Source: Brackiella oedipodis DSM 13743 (GTDB lineage Bacteria; Pseudomonadota; Gammaproteobacteria; Burkholderiales; Burkholderiaceae_B). From it: DNA of 64,000 nucleotides. Of this stretch, positions 36,801 through 48,362 are shown one piece after another. Position numbers and translations under genes: made by a program. Numbering within the stretch: position 1 is the stretch's first letter; each line of letters begins with the position of its first letter. The notes beneath the pieces are model-generated. The model ran no database searches. It saw only the letters and a program-made list of their open reading frames with translations, and was not told the origin of the DNA. The stretch is from positions 124,001 through 188,000 of the forward strand of contig NZ_JHZJ01000009.1 of assembly GCF_000621025.1 (NCBI RefSeq). Reading direction: 5' to 3'.

Positions 36801-36830
36801 CCTGAAGCAGGTTCAGGTTTCTTATCTTTT
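36801..36830 (+). promoter_or_regulatory. terminator-like hairpin in the nuoA leader
   Basis: CCTGAA / TTCAGG with a GCAGG loop, then TTTCTTATCTTTT, ending about 15 nt before the nuoA ATG. It could act as a weak attenuator or hide the ribosome site. Confidence 0.45.
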
Positions 36831-36844
36831 ATGGATGTAAATAT

Positions 36845-37204
36845 ATGCAGGTAGCTGAATATTTTCCAGTCTTGTTATTTATTATCGTAGCACTGGGCTT
36901 AGGTGCCTTACTCATTTGTTTAGGTGCTATTCTCGGTCCCAACCGACCAGATCCCGAAAAGAACTCTCCCTTTGAGTGTGGCTTTGAGGCCTTTGAAGAC
37001 GCTCGTATGAAGTTCGATGTGCGCTATTACTTAGTCGCGATCTTATTCATTTTATTCGATCTGGAAATTGCCTTTCTATTCCCATGGGCTATTGCCAATA
37101 GCCACGTCGGCATGGTTGGGTTTTGGACAGCCATGGTATTTATTGCCATTCTAACAGTGGGTTTTGCCTTCGAATGGAAGAAAGGCGCCCTTGAGTGGGA
37201 CTAA
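36845..37204 (+). CDS. nuoA: NADH-quinone oxidoreductase subunit A
   Basis: 119 residues with three transmembrane helices (about 8-30, 62-84, 92-112) and the conserved ECGFEAF.DAR loop at about 44-54 that lies near the quinone site. First gene of the complex I operon. A clear ribosome site is lacking: GATGTAAATAT precedes the ATG. Confidence 0.96.
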   Translation: MQVAEYFPVLLFIIVALGLGALLICLGAILGPNRPDPEKNSPFECGFEAFEDARMKFDVRYYLVAILFILFDLEIAFLFPWAIANSHVGMVGFWTAMVFIAILTVGFAFEWKKGALEWD

Positions 37205-37219
37205 ATCTGGAGTTATACA

Positions 37220-37705
37220 ATGTCTGAACAAAATCAATTAAACAACAAAGGTTTTTTAGTTACCAGCACTGATAATGTCTTGAACTGGGTAAAAACCAAC
37301 TCATTATGGCCTGTGACCTTTGGTCTAGCCTGTTGCGCCGTCGAGATGATGCATGCAGGTGCTGCGCGTTATGACCTTGACCAATTTGGTATTATTTTCC
37401 GCCCAAGTCCACGTCAATCTGACTTGATGATTGTTGCCGGTACGCTCTGTAACAAAATGGGTCCAGCACTTCGCAAAGTGTACGACCAAATGACGGAGCC
37501 TCGCTGGGTGCTGTCTATGGGGTCCTGTGCCAACGGTGGTGGTTACTATCACTACTCTTATTCTGTAGTACGTGGCTGTGATCGCATCGTGCCGGTAGAT
37601 ATATACGTTCCAGGCTGTCCTCCAACGGCCGAGGCCTTGGTATATGGTTTGTTGCAACTCCAAAATAAAATCGCTCGAACCAATACAATCGCCCGTCAGG
37701 CATAG
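37220..37705 (+). CDS. nuoB: NADH-quinone oxidoreductase subunit B
   Basis: 161 residues. The four ligands of Fe-S cluster N2, next to the quinone, are visible: the Cys-Cys pair in [11 protein letters not shown], the Cys in [20 protein letters not shown] and the Cys in [12 protein letters not shown]. It is part of the peripheral arm connecting to NuoD and NuoH. Confidence 0.97.
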   Translation: MSEQNQLNNKGFLVTSTDNVLNWVKTNSLWPVTFGLACCAVEMMHAGAARYDLDQFGIIFRPSPRQSDLMIVAGTLCNKMGPALRKVYDQMTEPRWVLSMGSCANGGGYYHYSYSVVRGCDRIVPVDIYVPGCPPTAEALVYGLLQLQNKIARTNTIARQA

Positions 37706-37714
37706 GAGATTAAG

Positions 37715-38323
37715 ATGACAGCTCAACTCAAACAAAGCCTTGATACCATCTTAGGTTCTAATGCCAATCTGCTCGAATCCTGTGGTCAATTGATCCTCGA
37801 AATTCATCCTCAGAACTGGACCAGTGTTTGTCAACAATTGCGCGATGAGCCTAGTTTGCGCTTTGATATGTGCATGGATTTATGTGGTGTTGACTACAAA
37901 TTATGGGGTCACCCATCGACCAATTACACCGAAAAACAAAAACAATTCCCTGGTCGATTTGCAGTGGTCGCCCAACTGATGTCTACCGTACATAATTGGC
38001 GTTTACGCGTTCGTACATTTGCGACTGACAACGAATTTCCTGTTGTGCCAACGCTACTCAATGTCTGGCCAAGTGTTAACTGGTTCGAGCGTGAGGCCTA
38101 TGATTTATTCGGTATTGTGTTCCAAGGTCACCCAGACTTACGTCGTATCTTGACGGACTATGGTTTCATTGGTCACCCATTCCGCAAAGACTTCCCGTTA
38201 TCAGGTCACGTCGAAATGATTTACGACGAAACCTTAAGACGTGTGATTTACCAACCCGTGACGATTGAGCCACGCGAAATTACACCACGCATTATTCGTG
38301 AAGAAGGTTACGGAGCTAATTAA
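37715..38323 (+). CDS. nuoC: NADH-quinone oxidoreductase subunit C
   Basis: 202 residues, the separate (unfused) NuoC of betaproteobacteria. The family signature [14 protein letters not shown]-type motif appears as [31 protein letters not shown] at about 125-155, followed by [11 protein letters not shown]. Soluble peripheral-arm subunit without cofactors. Nine nt separate it from nuoB and five from nuoD. Confidence 0.97.
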   Translation: MTAQLKQSLDTILGSNANLLESCGQLILEIHPQNWTSVCQQLRDEPSLRFDMCMDLCGVDYKLWGHPSTNYTEKQKQFPGRFAVVAQLMSTVHNWRLRVRTFATDNEFPVVPTLLNVWPSVNWFEREAYDLFGIVFQGHPDLRRILTDYGFIGHPFRKDFPLSGHVEMIYDETLRRVIYQPVTIEPREITPRIIREEGYGAN

Positions 38324-38328
38324 TCATT

Positions 38329-39588
38329 ATGTCTGAAATCAAAAACTACACCTTAAACTTCGGTCCACAACACCCTGCCGCGCATGGTGTGTTACGTCTT
38401 ATCCTTGAATTAAGTGGTGAAGTGATTCAACGTGCTGACCCACATATTGGTTTATTGCATCGTGGTACCGAAAAACTCGCCGAGAACAAAACGTTCTTAC
38501 AGGCACTTCCATACATGGACCGTCTCGACTACGTGTCTATGATGTGTAATGAGCATGCTTACTGTTTGGCCATCGAGAAACTCTTAGGCATCGAAGTACC
38601 GATCCGTGCCCAATATATCCGAGTCATGTTCGATGAGATTACCCGTATTCTTAATCACTTGATGGGTGTGGGCTCACATGGCTTGGACGTGGGTGCAATG
38701 GCCGTGATGTTGTACGCATTCCGTGATCGTGAAGACCTTATGGATGCCTACGAAGCGGTCTCAGGAGCTCGCATGCATGCGGCGTATTTTCGTCCGGGCG
38801 GTGTGTATCGTGATTTACCAGACACCATGCCGAAACACCAATTCAAAAATTCTAAGTTCCGTAGTGTACGTGAGCAAAAAGCCATGAACCAGGCACGTGA
38901 AGGCTCCTTGCTCGACTTCTTAGAAGACTTCTGTGAGCGCTTCCCGCATGCCGTCGACGAATACGAAACGCTGCTTACCGAAAACCGTATCTGGAAGCAA
39001 CGTCTCGTCGACGTTGGTATTGTCGATCCTGAACGCGCTAAGGCCTTAGGTTTCAGTGGCGTTATGTTGCGTGGTTCAGGCGTCGAATGGGATTTGCGCC
39101 GCAAACAACCGTACGAAGTCTATGATCGCTTGGATTTTGATATTCCGGTGGGAACCAATGGCGATTGCTATGACCGCTATTTATGCCGTATCCAAGAGTT
39201 CCGTGAAAGCACCAAAATCATCAAACAATGTATCGATTGGCTTCGCAAAAACCCGGGTCCCGTCATTACCGATAACCACAAGGTAGCGCCGCCAAGCCGT
39301 GAACAAATGAAATCAGGTATGGAAGACCTGATTCACCACTTCAAACTTTTCTCTGAAGGTTTTCACGTGCCAGTAGGCGAGGCTTATGCGGCTATCGAAC
39401 ATCCAAAAGGTGAATTCGGTATTTACTTGATGTCAGATGGTGCCAACAAACCTTACCGCCTCAAAATCCGTGCACCTGGTTTTGTCCATCTGCAATCATT
39501 TGACGAGATGGTACGCGGTCATATGCTGGCCGATGCCGTCACAATTATTGGTACTCAGGATATTGTATTCGGTGAAATTGACCGTTAA
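38329..39588 (+). CDS. nuoD: NADH-quinone oxidoreductase subunit D
   Basis: 419 residues. 49-kDa-type subunit forming the quinone pocket with Nuo[14 protein letters not shown] (about 11-23) with the quinone-contacting His, [12 protein letters not shown], and the C-terminal ending DIVFGEIDR. Full family length. Confidence 0.97.
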   Translation: MSEIKNYTLNFGPQHPAAHGVLRLILELSGEVIQRADPHIGLLHRGTEKLAENKTFLQALPYMDRLDYVSMMCNEHAYCLAIEKLLGIEVPIRAQYIRVMFDEITRILNHLMGVGSHGLDVGAMAVMLYAFRDREDLMDAYEAVSGARMHAAYFRPGGVYRDLPDTMPKHQFKNSKFRSVREQKAMNQAREGSLLDFLEDFCERFPHAVDEYETLLTENRIWKQRLVDVGIVDPERAKALGFSGVMLRGSGVEWDLRRKQPYEVYDRLDFDIPVGTNGDCYDRYLCRIQEFRESTKIIKQCIDWLRKNPGPVITDNHKVAPPSREQMKSGMEDLIHHFKLFSEGFHVPVGEAYAAIEHPKGEFGIYLMSDGANKPYRLKIRAPGFVHLQSFDEMVRGHMLADAVTIIGTQDIVFGEIDR

Positions 39589-39615
39589 GCAATGGATTGA
39601 ATGAAGGATAAATAT

Positions 39616-40110
39616 ATGTTGTTATCTGAACAGGCTTATCAGGAAATAGACAGAGAATTAGCCAAATATCCTGCGGATAAGCGAATTTCTGCAGTCAAAG
39701 CTGCATTGCGAGTAGCACAAGAAGAAAAAGGCTGGGTCTCGCCAGAGATCGTTGCCCATATTGCCGAGTACATTGGGGTTGAGCCGATTGCTGTCCAAGA
39801 AGTGGCCACTTTCTACAATATGTATAATTTGCAACCCGTTGGTCGCTATAAATTATCAGTCTGTACGAACTTACCCTGTGCCTTGCGCAATGGTGCCAGT
39901 GCAGCCGAATATCTCTCCAAAAAGCTCGGTATTGAATTAGGTCAAACCACGCCAGATGGCTTGATTACGCTCGAACAATCAGAATGCCAAGGTGCTTGTG
40001 GCGATTCTCCAGTGATGTTGATCAATGACTTGCACCAATGTGTTCGCATGTCCGAAGAGAAACTCGATGAACTAATTAAAGATATCCAAAACGAGGCGAA
40101 GGCATCATGA
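39616..40110 (+). CDS. nuoE: NADH-quinone oxidoreductase subunit E
   Basis: 164 residues from the ATG at 39616, which has AAGGA 7 nt upstream; the ATG at 39601 contains that site in its own codons, so it is less likely. [2Fe-2S] cluster N1a ligands are seen as CTNLPC (X4) and CQGAC (X3). Thioredoxin-like C-terminal half. Its stop overlaps nuoF as ATGA. Confidence 0.95.
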   Translation: MLLSEQAYQEIDRELAKYPADKRISAVKAALRVAQEEKGWVSPEIVAHIAEYIGVEPIAVQEVATFYNMYNLQPVGRYKLSVCTNLPCALRNGASAAEYLSKKLGIELGQTTPDGLITLEQSECQGACGDSPVMLINDLHQCVRMSEEKLDELIKDIQNEAKAS

Positions 40111-41465
40111 GTATTATCGAAAAATATTCTCAAGGCTTGCTGGCCAACCCGAGCGGCAATGCCGATAACTCTATGATTTTTCATGGTCGCCATATCAACC
40201 CAGTCATCTATAAAGATTTGAATGGTGATAATTGGGATCTCGAAAGTTATAAAGCGCGTGGTGGTTATGCCGCACTAGAACGCATCATGGCGGGCGAACT
40301 CAGCCAAGATGACGTGATTGGCATTCTTAAAGACTCTGGCCTACGTGGCCGAGGTGGAGCAGGTTTCCCTACGGGTCTTAAATGGAGTTTTATGCCACGC
40401 AAACTACCAGGTCAAAAATACGTTGTCTGTAATTCAGACGAGGGTGAACCTGGTACCTTTAAAGACCGTGACGTTTTGCGTTTTAACCCGCATGCCGTGA
40501 TTGAAGGCATGATTATTGGTGGTTTCGCCATGGGTGCCAGTGTCGGTTATAACTACATTCACGGCGAGATCTACGAAGTGTATAAACGCTTTGAAGAAGC
40601 GCTTGAGCAAGCGCGTGCCGCTGGTTATTTGGGGGGGAAATTCCAAGGAACCGACTTTAGCTTCCAGCTATATGCACAACATGGTTTCGGTGCTTATATC
40701 TGTGGTGAAGAGACGGCCTTACTCGAGTCGCTTGAGGGCAAAAAAGGCCAACCGCGCTTTAAACCACCTTTCCCAGCCGGCTTTGGTGTGTATGGTAAAC
40801 CGACCACCATTAATAACACTGAAACCTTTGCTGCTGTACCTTTTATTCTACAAATGGGTGCCCAACAATACCTTGAATTAGGTAAACCCAATAATGGTGG
40901 CACTAAGATCTTCTCGATTACAGGCGATGTTGAGTTGCCTGGTAACTACGAAATTCCTCTCGGTACGCCATTTTCTAAATTACTTGAATTAGCCGGTGGC
41001 ATGCGTAATGGTCGCAAACTCAAAGCCGTTATCCCTGGGGGCTCAAGCGCTCCGGTGCTCCCGGCTGAGATTATGATGGCCACTGATATGGACTATGACA
41101 GTATTGCCAAAGCGGGCTCGATGCTCGGTTCTGGTGCCGTGATTGTCATGGACGAAACACGCTGCATGGTCAAATCATTACTACGCTTGTCTTACTTTTA
41201 TATGCACGAAAGTTGCGGTCAATGTACGCCGTGCCGTGAGGGTACGGGTTGGTTGTGGCGTATTGTTCACCGTATCGAGCATGGTCAAGGGACCCAAGGT
41301 GATCTAGAACAACTCGATCGCGTCGCGGCCAATATTATGGGTCGTACCATTTGTGCATTAGGCGATGCCGCGGCGATGCCAGTACAAGGCATGATGAAAC
41401 ATTTTCGTGATGAATTCGCATACCACATTGAGCACAAGAAATGTGTGGTTGCGCCATATTTATAA
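40107..41465 (+). CDS. nuoF: NADH-quinone oxidoreductase subunit F
   Basis: 452 residues. FMN- and NADH-binding subunit: [16 protein letters not shown] (about 76-91), [28 protein letters not shown] and the N3 cluster ligands [13 protein letters not shown] near 368-380, with a further Cys in [10 protein letters not shown]. Electrons enter complex I here from NADH. Confidence 0.97.
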   Translation: MSIIEKYSQGLLANPSGNADNSMIFHGRHINPVIYKDLNGDNWDLESYKARGGYAALERIMAGELSQDDVIGILKDSGLRGRGGAGFPTGLKWSFMPRKLPGQKYVVCNSDEGEPGTFKDRDVLRFNPHAVIEGMIIGGFAMGASVGYNYIHGEIYEVYKRFEEALEQARAAGYLGGKFQGTDFSFQLYAQHGFGAYICGEETALLESLEGKKGQPRFKPPFPAGFGVYGKPTTINNTETFAAVPFILQMGAQQYLELGKPNNGGTKIFSITGDVELPGNYEIPLGTPFSKLLELAGGMRNGRKLKAVIPGGSSAPVLPAEIMMATDMDYDSIAKAGSMLGSGAVIVMDETRCMVKSLLRLSYFYMHESCGQCTPCREGTGWLWRIVHRIEHGQGTQGDLEQLDRVAANIMGRTICALGDAAAMPVQGMMKHFRDEFAYHIEHKKCVVAPYL

Positions 41466-41476
41466 TAGGTTAAAGA

Positions 41477-43759
41477 ATGGTTGAACTTACCATAGACGGC
41501 AAACAGGTGTCAGTCCCCGAGGGTAGCATGGTCATGCATGCCGCTCAGGAATTGGGCTTATACGTACCGCATTTTTGCTATCACAAAAAATTATCTATTG
41601 CTGCCAACTGTCGTATGTGTTTGGTTGAGGTTGAGAAAAACCGTAAAGCCGTGCCTGCTTGTGCTACTCCTGTAGCCGAAGGCATGGTGGTGCACACGAC
41701 TTCACCGATGGCGGTTGCCGCCCAAAAAGCGGTGATGGAATTTTTACTCATTAACCACCCACTCGACTGTCCGATCTGTGACCAAGGTGGCGAATGTCAA
41801 TTGCAAGACTTAGCCGTTGGTTATGGTCACTCAGAATCGCACTACCACGAAGAAAAACGTGTGGTGTTCCACAAAAGTATGGGCCCACTAGTCTCTGCAG
41901 AAGAGATGGCTCGTTGTATTCACTGTACGCGTTGTGTGCGCTTCGGCAAAGAAATTGGTGGTATCCAAGAAATCGGTATGATTAACCGCGGTGAGCACTC
42001 TGAAATCACTACGTTTGTTGGCAAAGCGGTCAAATCAGAACTATCAGGCAATATGATTGATGTCTGTCCGGTCGGTGCGTTGACTTCTAAGCCTTTCCGT
42101 TATGCTGCGCGCACTTGGGAATTAGCTCGTCGCCGCACCATTAGTCCTCACGATAGTGTCGGCACCAATGTCATCGCACAACTCAAAAACAACAAAATTC
42201 TACGCGTGGTTCCATTCGAAAACGAAGACGTCAATGAGTGCTGGATCAGTGACCGTGATCGTTGGTCATACGAAGGTCTATACGCCGATCGTGTTACTCA
42301 ACCGATGATTAAAAACGATGATGGCGTTTGGCGTGAAGCCAGTTGGGAAGAAGCCCTTACTGAAGCCGCTAAAGGTCTGCAAAAAGTGCATGACTCAGAA
42401 GGGGCGGGGCAAATCGGTGCCTTAAGTGCCGAATATGCGACCCTCGAAGAAATGCGCTTACTCGGTCGTTTGGTCCGTGGCTTGGGTTCTGAACATATCG
42501 ACAGTCGTTTGCGTCTGAGCGATACCGCTTTTGATGAAGCGCTCGCTGGCGTACCTTGGTTAGGGATGCCAATTGTCGATCTCAATAATCAAGATACGAT
42601 TTTGGTGGTAGGTAGCCAAGACCTTCGTCGTGAACATCCTTTATTTGCGCAACGTTTACGTCAAGCAGCCAAAGCCGGCACTCGTGTGATCTTGCTCGAT
42701 AGCACCGGTGCCGATGCCTTGATTCCGCAAGCGCAACGCTTAACGGTCGCTCCAAGTCAATTTGCGGCCACATTAGCGCAACTTAACGAGGCTTTACAAC
42801 AAGAGACCCAGGATGACAATTTAGCAAAAGTCGTTTCAAGTCTCAAAGCCGAAGGCAAGATCGCTATTTTAATGGGCAATGCGGTGGTCAACCATGTTCA
42901 AGCGAGCAATATCATTGCCCATGCTCAACAACTTGCTAAAAGCCTTAACGCCACTTACGGTTACTTGACGTCAGGGGCTAATACCGTGGGTGCTTATGTG
43001 GCCGGTGCTGTACCGCAAAATGGTGGTATGAACTATGCCAAGATGCTTAATAATCCACTCAAGGGATTTGTGGTGTTGCATGCCGAGACCTTAGATATGG
43101 CCAATACACCAGCCGCGCTCGAGATGTTGAACCAGGCGTACAGCGTTGCTATCACACCTTACAAAACAGATGCCTTCCATTGGGCGGATGTGATCCTACC
43201 TGTCGGCCCCTCTACCGAGACCTCAGGTACCTTTATTAATGCTGAAGGACGCGCCCAAAGCTTTAAAGGCGTAGCTGCCAATGTCGGCGATAGCCGTCCA
43301 GCCTGGAAAGTCTTGCGTGTGCTTGGCAATCTGCTTAAATTGGCTGATTTTGACGATGAGAGTTCTGAATCAATTCGTGATGAAGTGCTCGCTCAAGGCT
43401 TTACTTCTCGTCTTAATAACGAGGTCCGTGTCAGTCCTTCAACCACAAGCCCACAAACCGATAAACTCGAGCGTGTCTCTGATGTGCCTATTTATCGCAA
43501 TGACCCTATAGTGCGCCGTGCCGAAGCCTTACAGCAAGCTTCAGTACCTGCTTTTGTGGCGATCAATCAAGCCACAATCGAAAAACTATCTCTGACAGCG
43601 GGCTCCGCCGTACGCATCAAAACACCGAGTGCCACGGTTGAACTGCCTTTAATCGAAGACAATCATCTAGCTGACAATGTCGTGCGCATTCCGAATGGTT
43701 TCCCAGAAACCGCTGTGCTCGGTTGTATCAATAGCCAATTAACTGTGGAGAGCGTCTAA
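41477..43759 (+). CDS. nuoG: NADH-quinone oxidoreductase subunit G
   Basis: 760 residues. N-terminal [2Fe-2S] ligands Cys34, Cys45, Cys48 and Cys62; the His/Cys N5 cluster region [18 protein letters not shown] (about 94-111); N4 ligands [10 protein letters not shown] (about 150-159) and the Cys of [10 protein letters not shown] near 196. A molybdopterin-oxidoreductase-like domain without cofactor ligands makes up the rest. The stop and the nuoH start share one nucleotide (TAATG). Confidence 0.96.
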   Translation: MVELTIDGKQVSVPEGSMVMHAAQELGLYVPHFCYHKKLSIAANCRMCLVEVEKNRKAVPACATPVAEGMVVHTTSPMAVAAQKAVMEFLLINHPLDCPICDQGGECQLQDLAVGYGHSESHYHEEKRVVFHKSMGPLVSAEEMARCIHCTRCVRFGKEIGGIQEIGMINRGEHSEITTFVGKAVKSELSGNMIDVCPVGALTSKPFRYAARTWELARRRTISPHDSVGTNVIAQLKNNKILRVVPFENEDVNECWISDRDRWSYEGLYADRVTQPMIKNDDGVWREASWEEALTEAAKGLQKVHDSEGAGQIGALSAEYATLEEMRLLGRLVRGLGSEHIDSRLRLSDTAFDEALAGVPWLGMPIVDLNNQDTILVVGSQDLRREHPLFAQRLRQAAKAGTRVILLDSTGADALIPQAQRLTVAPSQFAATLAQLNEALQQETQDDNLAKVVSSLKAEGKIAILMGNAVVNHVQASNIIAHAQQLAKSLNATYGYLTSGANTVGAYVAGAVPQNGGMNYAKMLNNPLKGFVVLHAETLDMANTPAALEMLNQAYSVAITPYKTDAFHWADVILPVGPSTETSGTFINAEGRAQSFKGVAANVGDSRPAWKVLRVLGNLLKLADFDDESSESIRDEVLAQGFTSRLNNEVRVSPSTTSPQTDKLERVSDVPIYRNDPIVRRAEALQQASVPAFVAINQATIEKLSLTAGSAVRIKTPSATVELPLIEDNHLADNVVRIPNGFPETAVLGCINSQLTVESV

Positions 43760-44859
43760 TGCAGAACAATATTTGGTCGTGGTTTACCGACGGTGTCGAC
43801 GCTGTTAACCAGTATGGCGAAAACTTACTTGGCCCAACCGTATGGTTAGTCGTTTGGACACTGATTAAGATTATCGTGATTGCCTTGCCTGTGATCTTAT
43901 GCGTGGCGCGTCTCACTTTCTGGGAACGCCGTATGATTGGTCGCATGCATGTGCGTTTGGGACCTAATCGTGTAGGCCCTAATGGTTTGATCCAGCCTTA
44001 CGCTGACGTCCTCAAATTACTCACCAAAGAGGTGTTAATTCCTAGTCGTGCCAATAAGATCTTGTACTTAATCGCACCGATAGTGACGTTATTGCCAGCC
44101 CTTGCGGCTTGGGCCGTAATTCCTTTTGGTCCAGAAACGGTGTTGGCAAATGTCAATGGTGGTCTTATGTACGTCATTGCGATTACCTCAGTAGGCGTTT
44201 ATGGCGTGATTATTGCAGGCTGGGCCTCCAACTCTAAATACGCGTTCTTAGGTGCCATGCGTGCTTCAGCACAAATGATCTCCTATGAATTGGCGATGAC
44301 CTTTGTCTTGCTCACTATTTTGTTAGTGTCAGGCAGTCTCAATATGAATGCCATTGTGTCTGGTCAAACCCATGGTTGGTTTGCTAGTCATGGTGTCACC
44401 TTCCTGTCTTGGAACTGGTTACCACTCTTGCCAATTGCCGTCATTTATTTGATTTCTAGTGTAGCCGAGTGTAACCGACATCCATTTGACGTGGTTGAGG
44501 GTGAATCAGAGATTGTGGCGGGCCATATGGTCGACTACTCTGGCATGGCATTCGCCTTATTCTTCCTGGCTGAATACGCCAATATGATTTTGTTATCTGC
44601 GCTCACCTCAATTATGTTCTTGGGTGGCTGGTCCTCACCACTGGATTTTGCGCCATTTACTTGGATTCCAGGTTGGATCTGGTTAGGCATCAAAACCTTC
44701 TTTGTGGTGTCAACCTTTATTTGGTTCCGTGCGACATTCCCACGATTCCGTTACGACCAAATTATGCGCTTAGGTTGGAAAATATTCATTCCATTAACGG
44801 GTGTTTGGTTTGTCGTGGTCGCTATTTGGATGCAAACCCCATTTAATATTTGGAAGTAG
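43759..44859 (+). CDS. nuoH: NADH-quinone oxidoreductase subunit H
   Basis: 366 residues, about eight transmembrane helices. Conserved motifs [19 protein letters not shown] (about 54-72), [24 protein letters not shown] ([13 protein letters not shown] here) and [17 protein letters not shown] near 315-330. It forms the membrane side of the quinone chamber. Confidence 0.97.
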   Translation: MQNNIWSWFTDGVDAVNQYGENLLGPTVWLVVWTLIKIIVIALPVILCVARLTFWERRMIGRMHVRLGPNRVGPNGLIQPYADVLKLLTKEVLIPSRANKILYLIAPIVTLLPALAAWAVIPFGPETVLANVNGGLMYVIAITSVGVYGVIIAGWASNSKYAFLGAMRASAQMISYELAMTFVLLTILLVSGSLNMNAIVSGQTHGWFASHGVTFLSWNWLPLLPIAVIYLISSVAECNRHPFDVVEGESEIVAGHMVDYSGMAFALFFLAEYANMILLSALTSIMFLGGWSSPLDFAPFTWIPGWIWLGIKTFFVVSTFIWFRATFPRFRYDQIMRLGWKIFIPLTGVWFVVVAIWMQTPFNIWK

Positions 44860-44868
44860 GGGAAAGAT

Positions 44869-45357
44869 ATGAGTGTAATAAGAAACTTTTTTAGCAGCTT
44901 ATTGCTGACTGAAATGATTAAAGGTCTGGTGCTAACGGGTAAATACTACTTTAAACCAAGCATTACTTTACTCTATCCGTACGAAAAAACACCTACCTCT
45001 AACCGTTTTCGTGGCTTGCACGCTTTGCGTCGCTACCCAAATGGCGAAGAACGCTGCATCGCCTGTAAATTGTGTGAGGCGGTCTGTCCAGCCATGGCCA
45101 TTAGCATTGAATCACATGAACGTGAGGATGGAACTCGTCGTACCACTCGCTACGATATCGACCTGACGAAATGTATTTTCTGTGGTTTTTGTGAAGAAAG
45201 CTGTCCAGTTGATTCCATAGTCGAAACACATATTCTTGAGTATCACGGTGATACCCATGAGGACTTGTATTTCACTAAAGATATGTTGTTGGCGGTAGGT
45301 GATCGCTATGAATCAGAAATTGCTGCGCGTCGTGAAGCAGACGCCGCTTACCGATAA
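44869..45357 (+). CDS. nuoI: NADH-quinone oxidoreductase subunit I
   Basis: 162 residues. Two [4Fe-4S] motifs, [13 protein letters not shown] (about 64-76) and [14 protein letters not shown] (about 103-116), for clusters N6a and N6b. An N-terminal amphipathic helix places it against the membrane arm. AGGGGAAAGAT precedes the ATG. Confidence 0.97.
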   Translation: MSVIRNFFSSLLLTEMIKGLVLTGKYYFKPSITLLYPYEKTPTSNRFRGLHALRRYPNGEERCIACKLCEAVCPAMAISIESHEREDGTRRTTRYDIDLTKCIFCGFCEESCPVDSIVETHILEYHGDTHEDLYFTKDMLLAVGDRYESEIAARREADAAYR

Positions 45358-45370
45358 ACAGGGGTAGTCG

Positions 45371-46009
45371 ATGTTTTCTACGATTTTATTTTATGTTCTG
45401 GCTGTTATTTTAGTGATTGCAGCCGGCCGTGTGATTACGGTGCGCAGTCCGATTACCGCCGTATTGCATTTGATCCTGGCATTCTTTACCGCGGCCATGA
45501 TGTGGATTTCAATTGGTGCTGAATTTTTAGGTTTAGTACTGGTGATTGTTTATGTCGGTGCTGTGATGGTGTTGTTCCTGTTTGTGGTCATGATGATTGA
45601 TGTCGTGCCAGAGACCTTACGCAGTAATTTCCGCACTTATTTACCACTAGGCTTATTGGTGGGGGCCGTTATGGTGCTAGAGATTGCCTTTGTGTTTGGT
45701 TCTTCTTATCTCGACTCAGGTGCGGCACAAATGCCGGCCGATGGCTATAACAACTCCGTGGCATTAGGCGTGCATATGTACACGCAGTACTCTTTTGCCA
45801 TTCAAATTGCGGCCATCATCTTGTTAGTAGGGATGATTTCAGCGATTGCCATTAGTTATCGTGGCCGCAAAAATGGTAAATATGTGCCGGTTAGCAAGCA
45901 ACTTAAGGTACATGCCAAAGACCGTTTACGTATTGTAAAAATGCCTTCTGCGCAGCCTCAAGCAGCAGAACCCGTTAGCGAAGAAGCAGAAGGAGAGGAT
46001 AAAGAATGA
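45371..46009 (+). CDS. nuoJ: NADH-quinone oxidoreductase subunit J
   Basis: 212 residues. Five transmembrane helices in the first 165 residues, with the pi-bulge helix [18 protein letters not shown] (about 57-74) typical of NuoJ. A basic, then Glu-rich cytoplasmic tail (165-212) ends in acidic residues. It overlaps nuoK by 4 nt (ATGA). Confidence 0.95.
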   Translation: MFSTILFYVLAVILVIAAGRVITVRSPITAVLHLILAFFTAAMMWISIGAEFLGLVLVIVYVGAVMVLFLFVVMMIDVVPETLRSNFRTYLPLGLLVGAVMVLEIAFVFGSSYLDSGAAQMPADGYNNSVALGVHMYTQYSFAIQIAAIILLVGMISAIAISYRGRKNGKYVPVSKQLKVHAKDRLRIVKMPSAQPQAAEPVSEEAEGEDKE

Positions 46010-46329
46010 GTATTTCATTAGCACATTACTTAATCTTAGGCGCAATTTTGTTCGCCATGGGGGTCTTTGGGATCTTCCTAAACCGACGTAACCTAATTGC
46101 TTTATTAATGTCTATCGAATTGTTATTGCTTTCCGCTAATTTCAATTTCGTGGTGTTCTCTTTCTGGAATCCTATTAACGGCATGCCCGATAATGCTGGA
46201 CAAGTATTTGTCTTTTTCATTCTTACCGTGGCTGCCGCGGAAGCTGCTATTGGTCTAGCGATTTTAGTTATGTTATTTCGCAAAATTAATTCTATTAACG
46301 TGGACGACGTCGGTCGTCTCCAAGGGTAA
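46006..46329 (+). CDS. nuoK: NADH-quinone oxidoreductase subunit K
   Basis: 107 residues with three transmembrane helices; the conserved membrane glutamates are in [14 protein letters not shown] (about 36-49) and [13 protein letters not shown] (about 72-84). Proton-path subunit. Confidence 0.96.
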   Translation: MSISLAHYLILGAILFAMGVFGIFLNRRNLIALLMSIELLLLSANFNFVVFSFWNPINGMPDNAGQVFVFFILTVAAAEAAIGLAILVMLFRKINSINVDDVGRLQG

Positions 46330-46340
46330 GGGGAGTGAAC

Positions 46341-48362
46341 ATGCAAAACACAGAACTTTCTCCTATCTTACTCAGTATCATCGCTTTTGCCCCTTTATTG
46401 GGCTCCATCATTACAGGCTTTTTTGGTACGGGGTTTGTAGGTAATCAGATTAATCGCCGTGCTAGCCACATTATTAGTATTGCTTTGGTGGCAGTATCAG
46501 CCGTTTTATCCTGCTATGTGCTGTATTTGGTCGCCTTCCAAGGTGCGCACTATGAAGGTGCCCTCTATACATGGACGTGGATTGGTAAAACCCAAATTGA
46601 GATTGGTTATTTAATCGATCCTATCAGTGCCATGATGATGGCGGTAGTGACGTCTGTCTCTCTCATGGTGCATATTTACACCATTGGTTATATGGCCGAT
46701 GATGTCGGTTACCAACGTTTCTACTCTTACATCTCATTGTTTACCTTTTCAATGTTGATGTTGGTGATGTCAAATAACATGTTGCAATTGTTCTTTGGCT
46801 GGGAAGCCGTCGGTCTCGTCTCTTATCTCTTGATCGGTTTCTATTTTGATCGTGACAGCGCCGTCTTTGCCAATATGAAAGCCTTCCTCATGAACCGTTT
46901 TGGTGACTTTGGCTTTATTTTGGGTATCGGTTTATTGGTCGCTCATATCGGCTCATTTAATTACAACGATGTGTTCGCTAATATCGACAAACTTCAAGGT
47001 GGTGTAATTCCAGGCACAAACTGGTCTTTGATTACGGCTTCTTGTATTTGTTTGTTTATTGGTGCCATGGGTAAATCAGCCCAAGTGCCACTGCATGCGT
47101 GGTTGCCTGACTCCATGGAAGGTCCGACCCCAATTTCTGCCTTGATTCACGCGGCTACCATGGTGACGGCGGGTATTTTTATGGTGTCACGTTTCTCACC
47201 ACTATATGAATTATCCAATACCGCTTTATCGTTCATCATTATTATCGGTGCGATTGGTGCCTTATTCCTAGGTATTTTGGGTATTATTCAGGACGATATC
47301 AAACGTGTGATTGCGTACTCTACCTTGTCACAATTGGGTTATATGACGGTGGCTCTCGGGGCTTCCGCTTACAATGCCGCTGTGTTCCACCTCATGACCC
47401 ATGCCTTCTTTAAAGCGCTATTATTCTTGGGCGCGGGTTCGGTGATTTTAGGTATGCATCACAATCAAGATATTCGTACCATGGGTGGTTTGCGTAAATA
47501 CATGCCAATTACCTGGATTACCTTCTTATTGGGTACCTTGGCTTTGGTGGGTACCCCGTTCTTCTCAGGTTTCTATTCCAAAGAGCACATTATCGAAGCC
47601 GTTCACGCTTCTAATGTCTTTGGGGCTGGCTTTGCCTACTATGCTACGCTGATCGGTGTCTTTATCACTTCCTTGTATTCTTTCCGTGTCTATTTCCTAG
47701 TATTCCATGGTAAAGAACGTTTCGAGGCCCATGATGATCACCACCATACGCATGATGATCATAGTCATGGTCATCACGGTGGTAAACCGCATGAGTCACC
47801 GTGGGTCGTGACCTTACCGTTGGTCTTGTTAGCGATTCCTTCTGTGATTATTGGTGCGCTGACAATCGAGCCGATGCTATTTGGTGATTTCCTTAGCAAA
47901 AGCATCACAATTCACGCCGATGCACACCCTGCAATGCATGAAATTGCTGAGGAATATCATGGTTGGGTAGCTTATGCGATTCATAGTTTGACATCATTGC
48001 CACTATGGTTAGCGATCTTAGGTTTTGTGGTGGCTTGGTATTGCTATCTCATCAATACCGCCTTACCTGCAAAAATCTATCGTTTCTTTGCGCCAATTAA
48101 TTATGTCCTAGAAAATAAATACTTTGCCGACTGGTTCAATATCGAAGTTGTTGCCCGCGGTGGTCGTAAATTAGGTAGTTTCTTATGGCGCTTTATCGAT
48201 AAAGGCCTTATCGATGGTGTTCTTGTGATGGGTAGTAGTCACGTTGTACGTGGTATTGCTGCCGTCAGCCGTTACTTGCAATCAGGCTATATTTACCACT
48301 ATGCCTTTGCAATGATTATCGGTGTAATTGTGTTAATTTCTTTCTTTGTGTTGGTGCCCTAG
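46341..48362 (+). CDS. nuoL: NADH-quinone oxidoreductase subunit L
   Basis: 673 residues from the ATG at 46341, preferred because AAGGGGA fits it; the GTG at 46335 overlaps that site. About 16 transmembrane helices and the antiporter-like signature FFGWEAVGLVSYLLIGF and HAWLPDSMEGPTPISALIHAATMV. A cytoplasm/periplasm loop near residues 460-480 is extremely His/Asp-rich. A long C-terminal lateral helix follows. Proton pump subunit. Confidence 0.96.
   Translation: MQNTELSPILLSIIAFAPLLGSIITGFFGTGFVGNQINRRASHIISIALVAVSAVLSCYVLYLVAFQGAHYEGALYTWTWIGKTQIEIGYLIDPISAMMMAVVTSVSLMVHIYTIGYMADDVGYQRFYSYISLFTFSMLMLVMSNNMLQLFFGWEAVGLVSYLLIGFYFDRDSAVFANMKAFLMNRFGDFGFILGIGLLVAHIGSFNYNDVFANIDKLQGGVIPGTNWSLITASCICLFIGAMGKSAQVPLHAWLPDSMEGPTPISALIHAATMVTAGIFMVSRFSPLYELSNTALSFIIIIGAIGALFLGILGIIQDDIKRVIAYSTLSQLGYMTVALGASAYNAAVFHLMTHAFFKALLFLGAGSVILGMHHNQDIRTMGGLRKYMPITWITFLLGTLALVGTPFFSGFYSKEHIIEAVHASNVFGAGFAYYATLIGVFITSLYSFRVYFLVFHGKERFEAHDDHHHTHDDHSHGHHGGKPHESPWVVTLPLVLLAIPSVIIGALTIEPMLFGDFLSKSITIHADAHPAMHEIAEEYHGWVAYAIHSLTSLPLWLAILGFVVAWYCYLINTALPAKIYRFFAPINYVLENKYFADWFNIEVVARGGRKLGSFLWRFIDKGLIDGVLVMGSSHVVRGIAAVSRYLQSGYIYHYAFAMIIGVIVLISFFVLVP

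Larger units (their letters stand above)
35776..36844 (+). promoter_or_regulatory. 1-kb region without recognised gene, upstream of nuoA
   Basis: AT-rich. It holds the porin 2 terminator; inverted repeat GAGGCTAA (35900-35907) / TTAGCCTC (35929-35936); CCCTAG / CTAGGG at 36331-36350; a nested stem at 36670-36701; and a hairpin at 36801-36817 followed by a T-rich stretch. An open stretch of 54 codons at 36056-36220 reads as hydrophobic protein but has no start context. I see no tRNA and no tpiA or secG, genes often found upstream of nuo in this group. The nuo promoter must lie here. Confidence 0.5.

Noticed and set aside
36590-36844. tRNA-Leu that often precedes nuoA in related bacteria
   Set aside because: No acceptor stem, D-loop or TTC-containing T-arm fits; GGTTCAGGTTT at 36811-36821 is part of a hairpin, not a T-arm.
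47700-47800. His-rich stretch in NuoL as a possible metal sensor
   Set aside because: To my knowledge His-rich loops at this position are common in betaproteobacterial NuoL; nothing else is unusual there.
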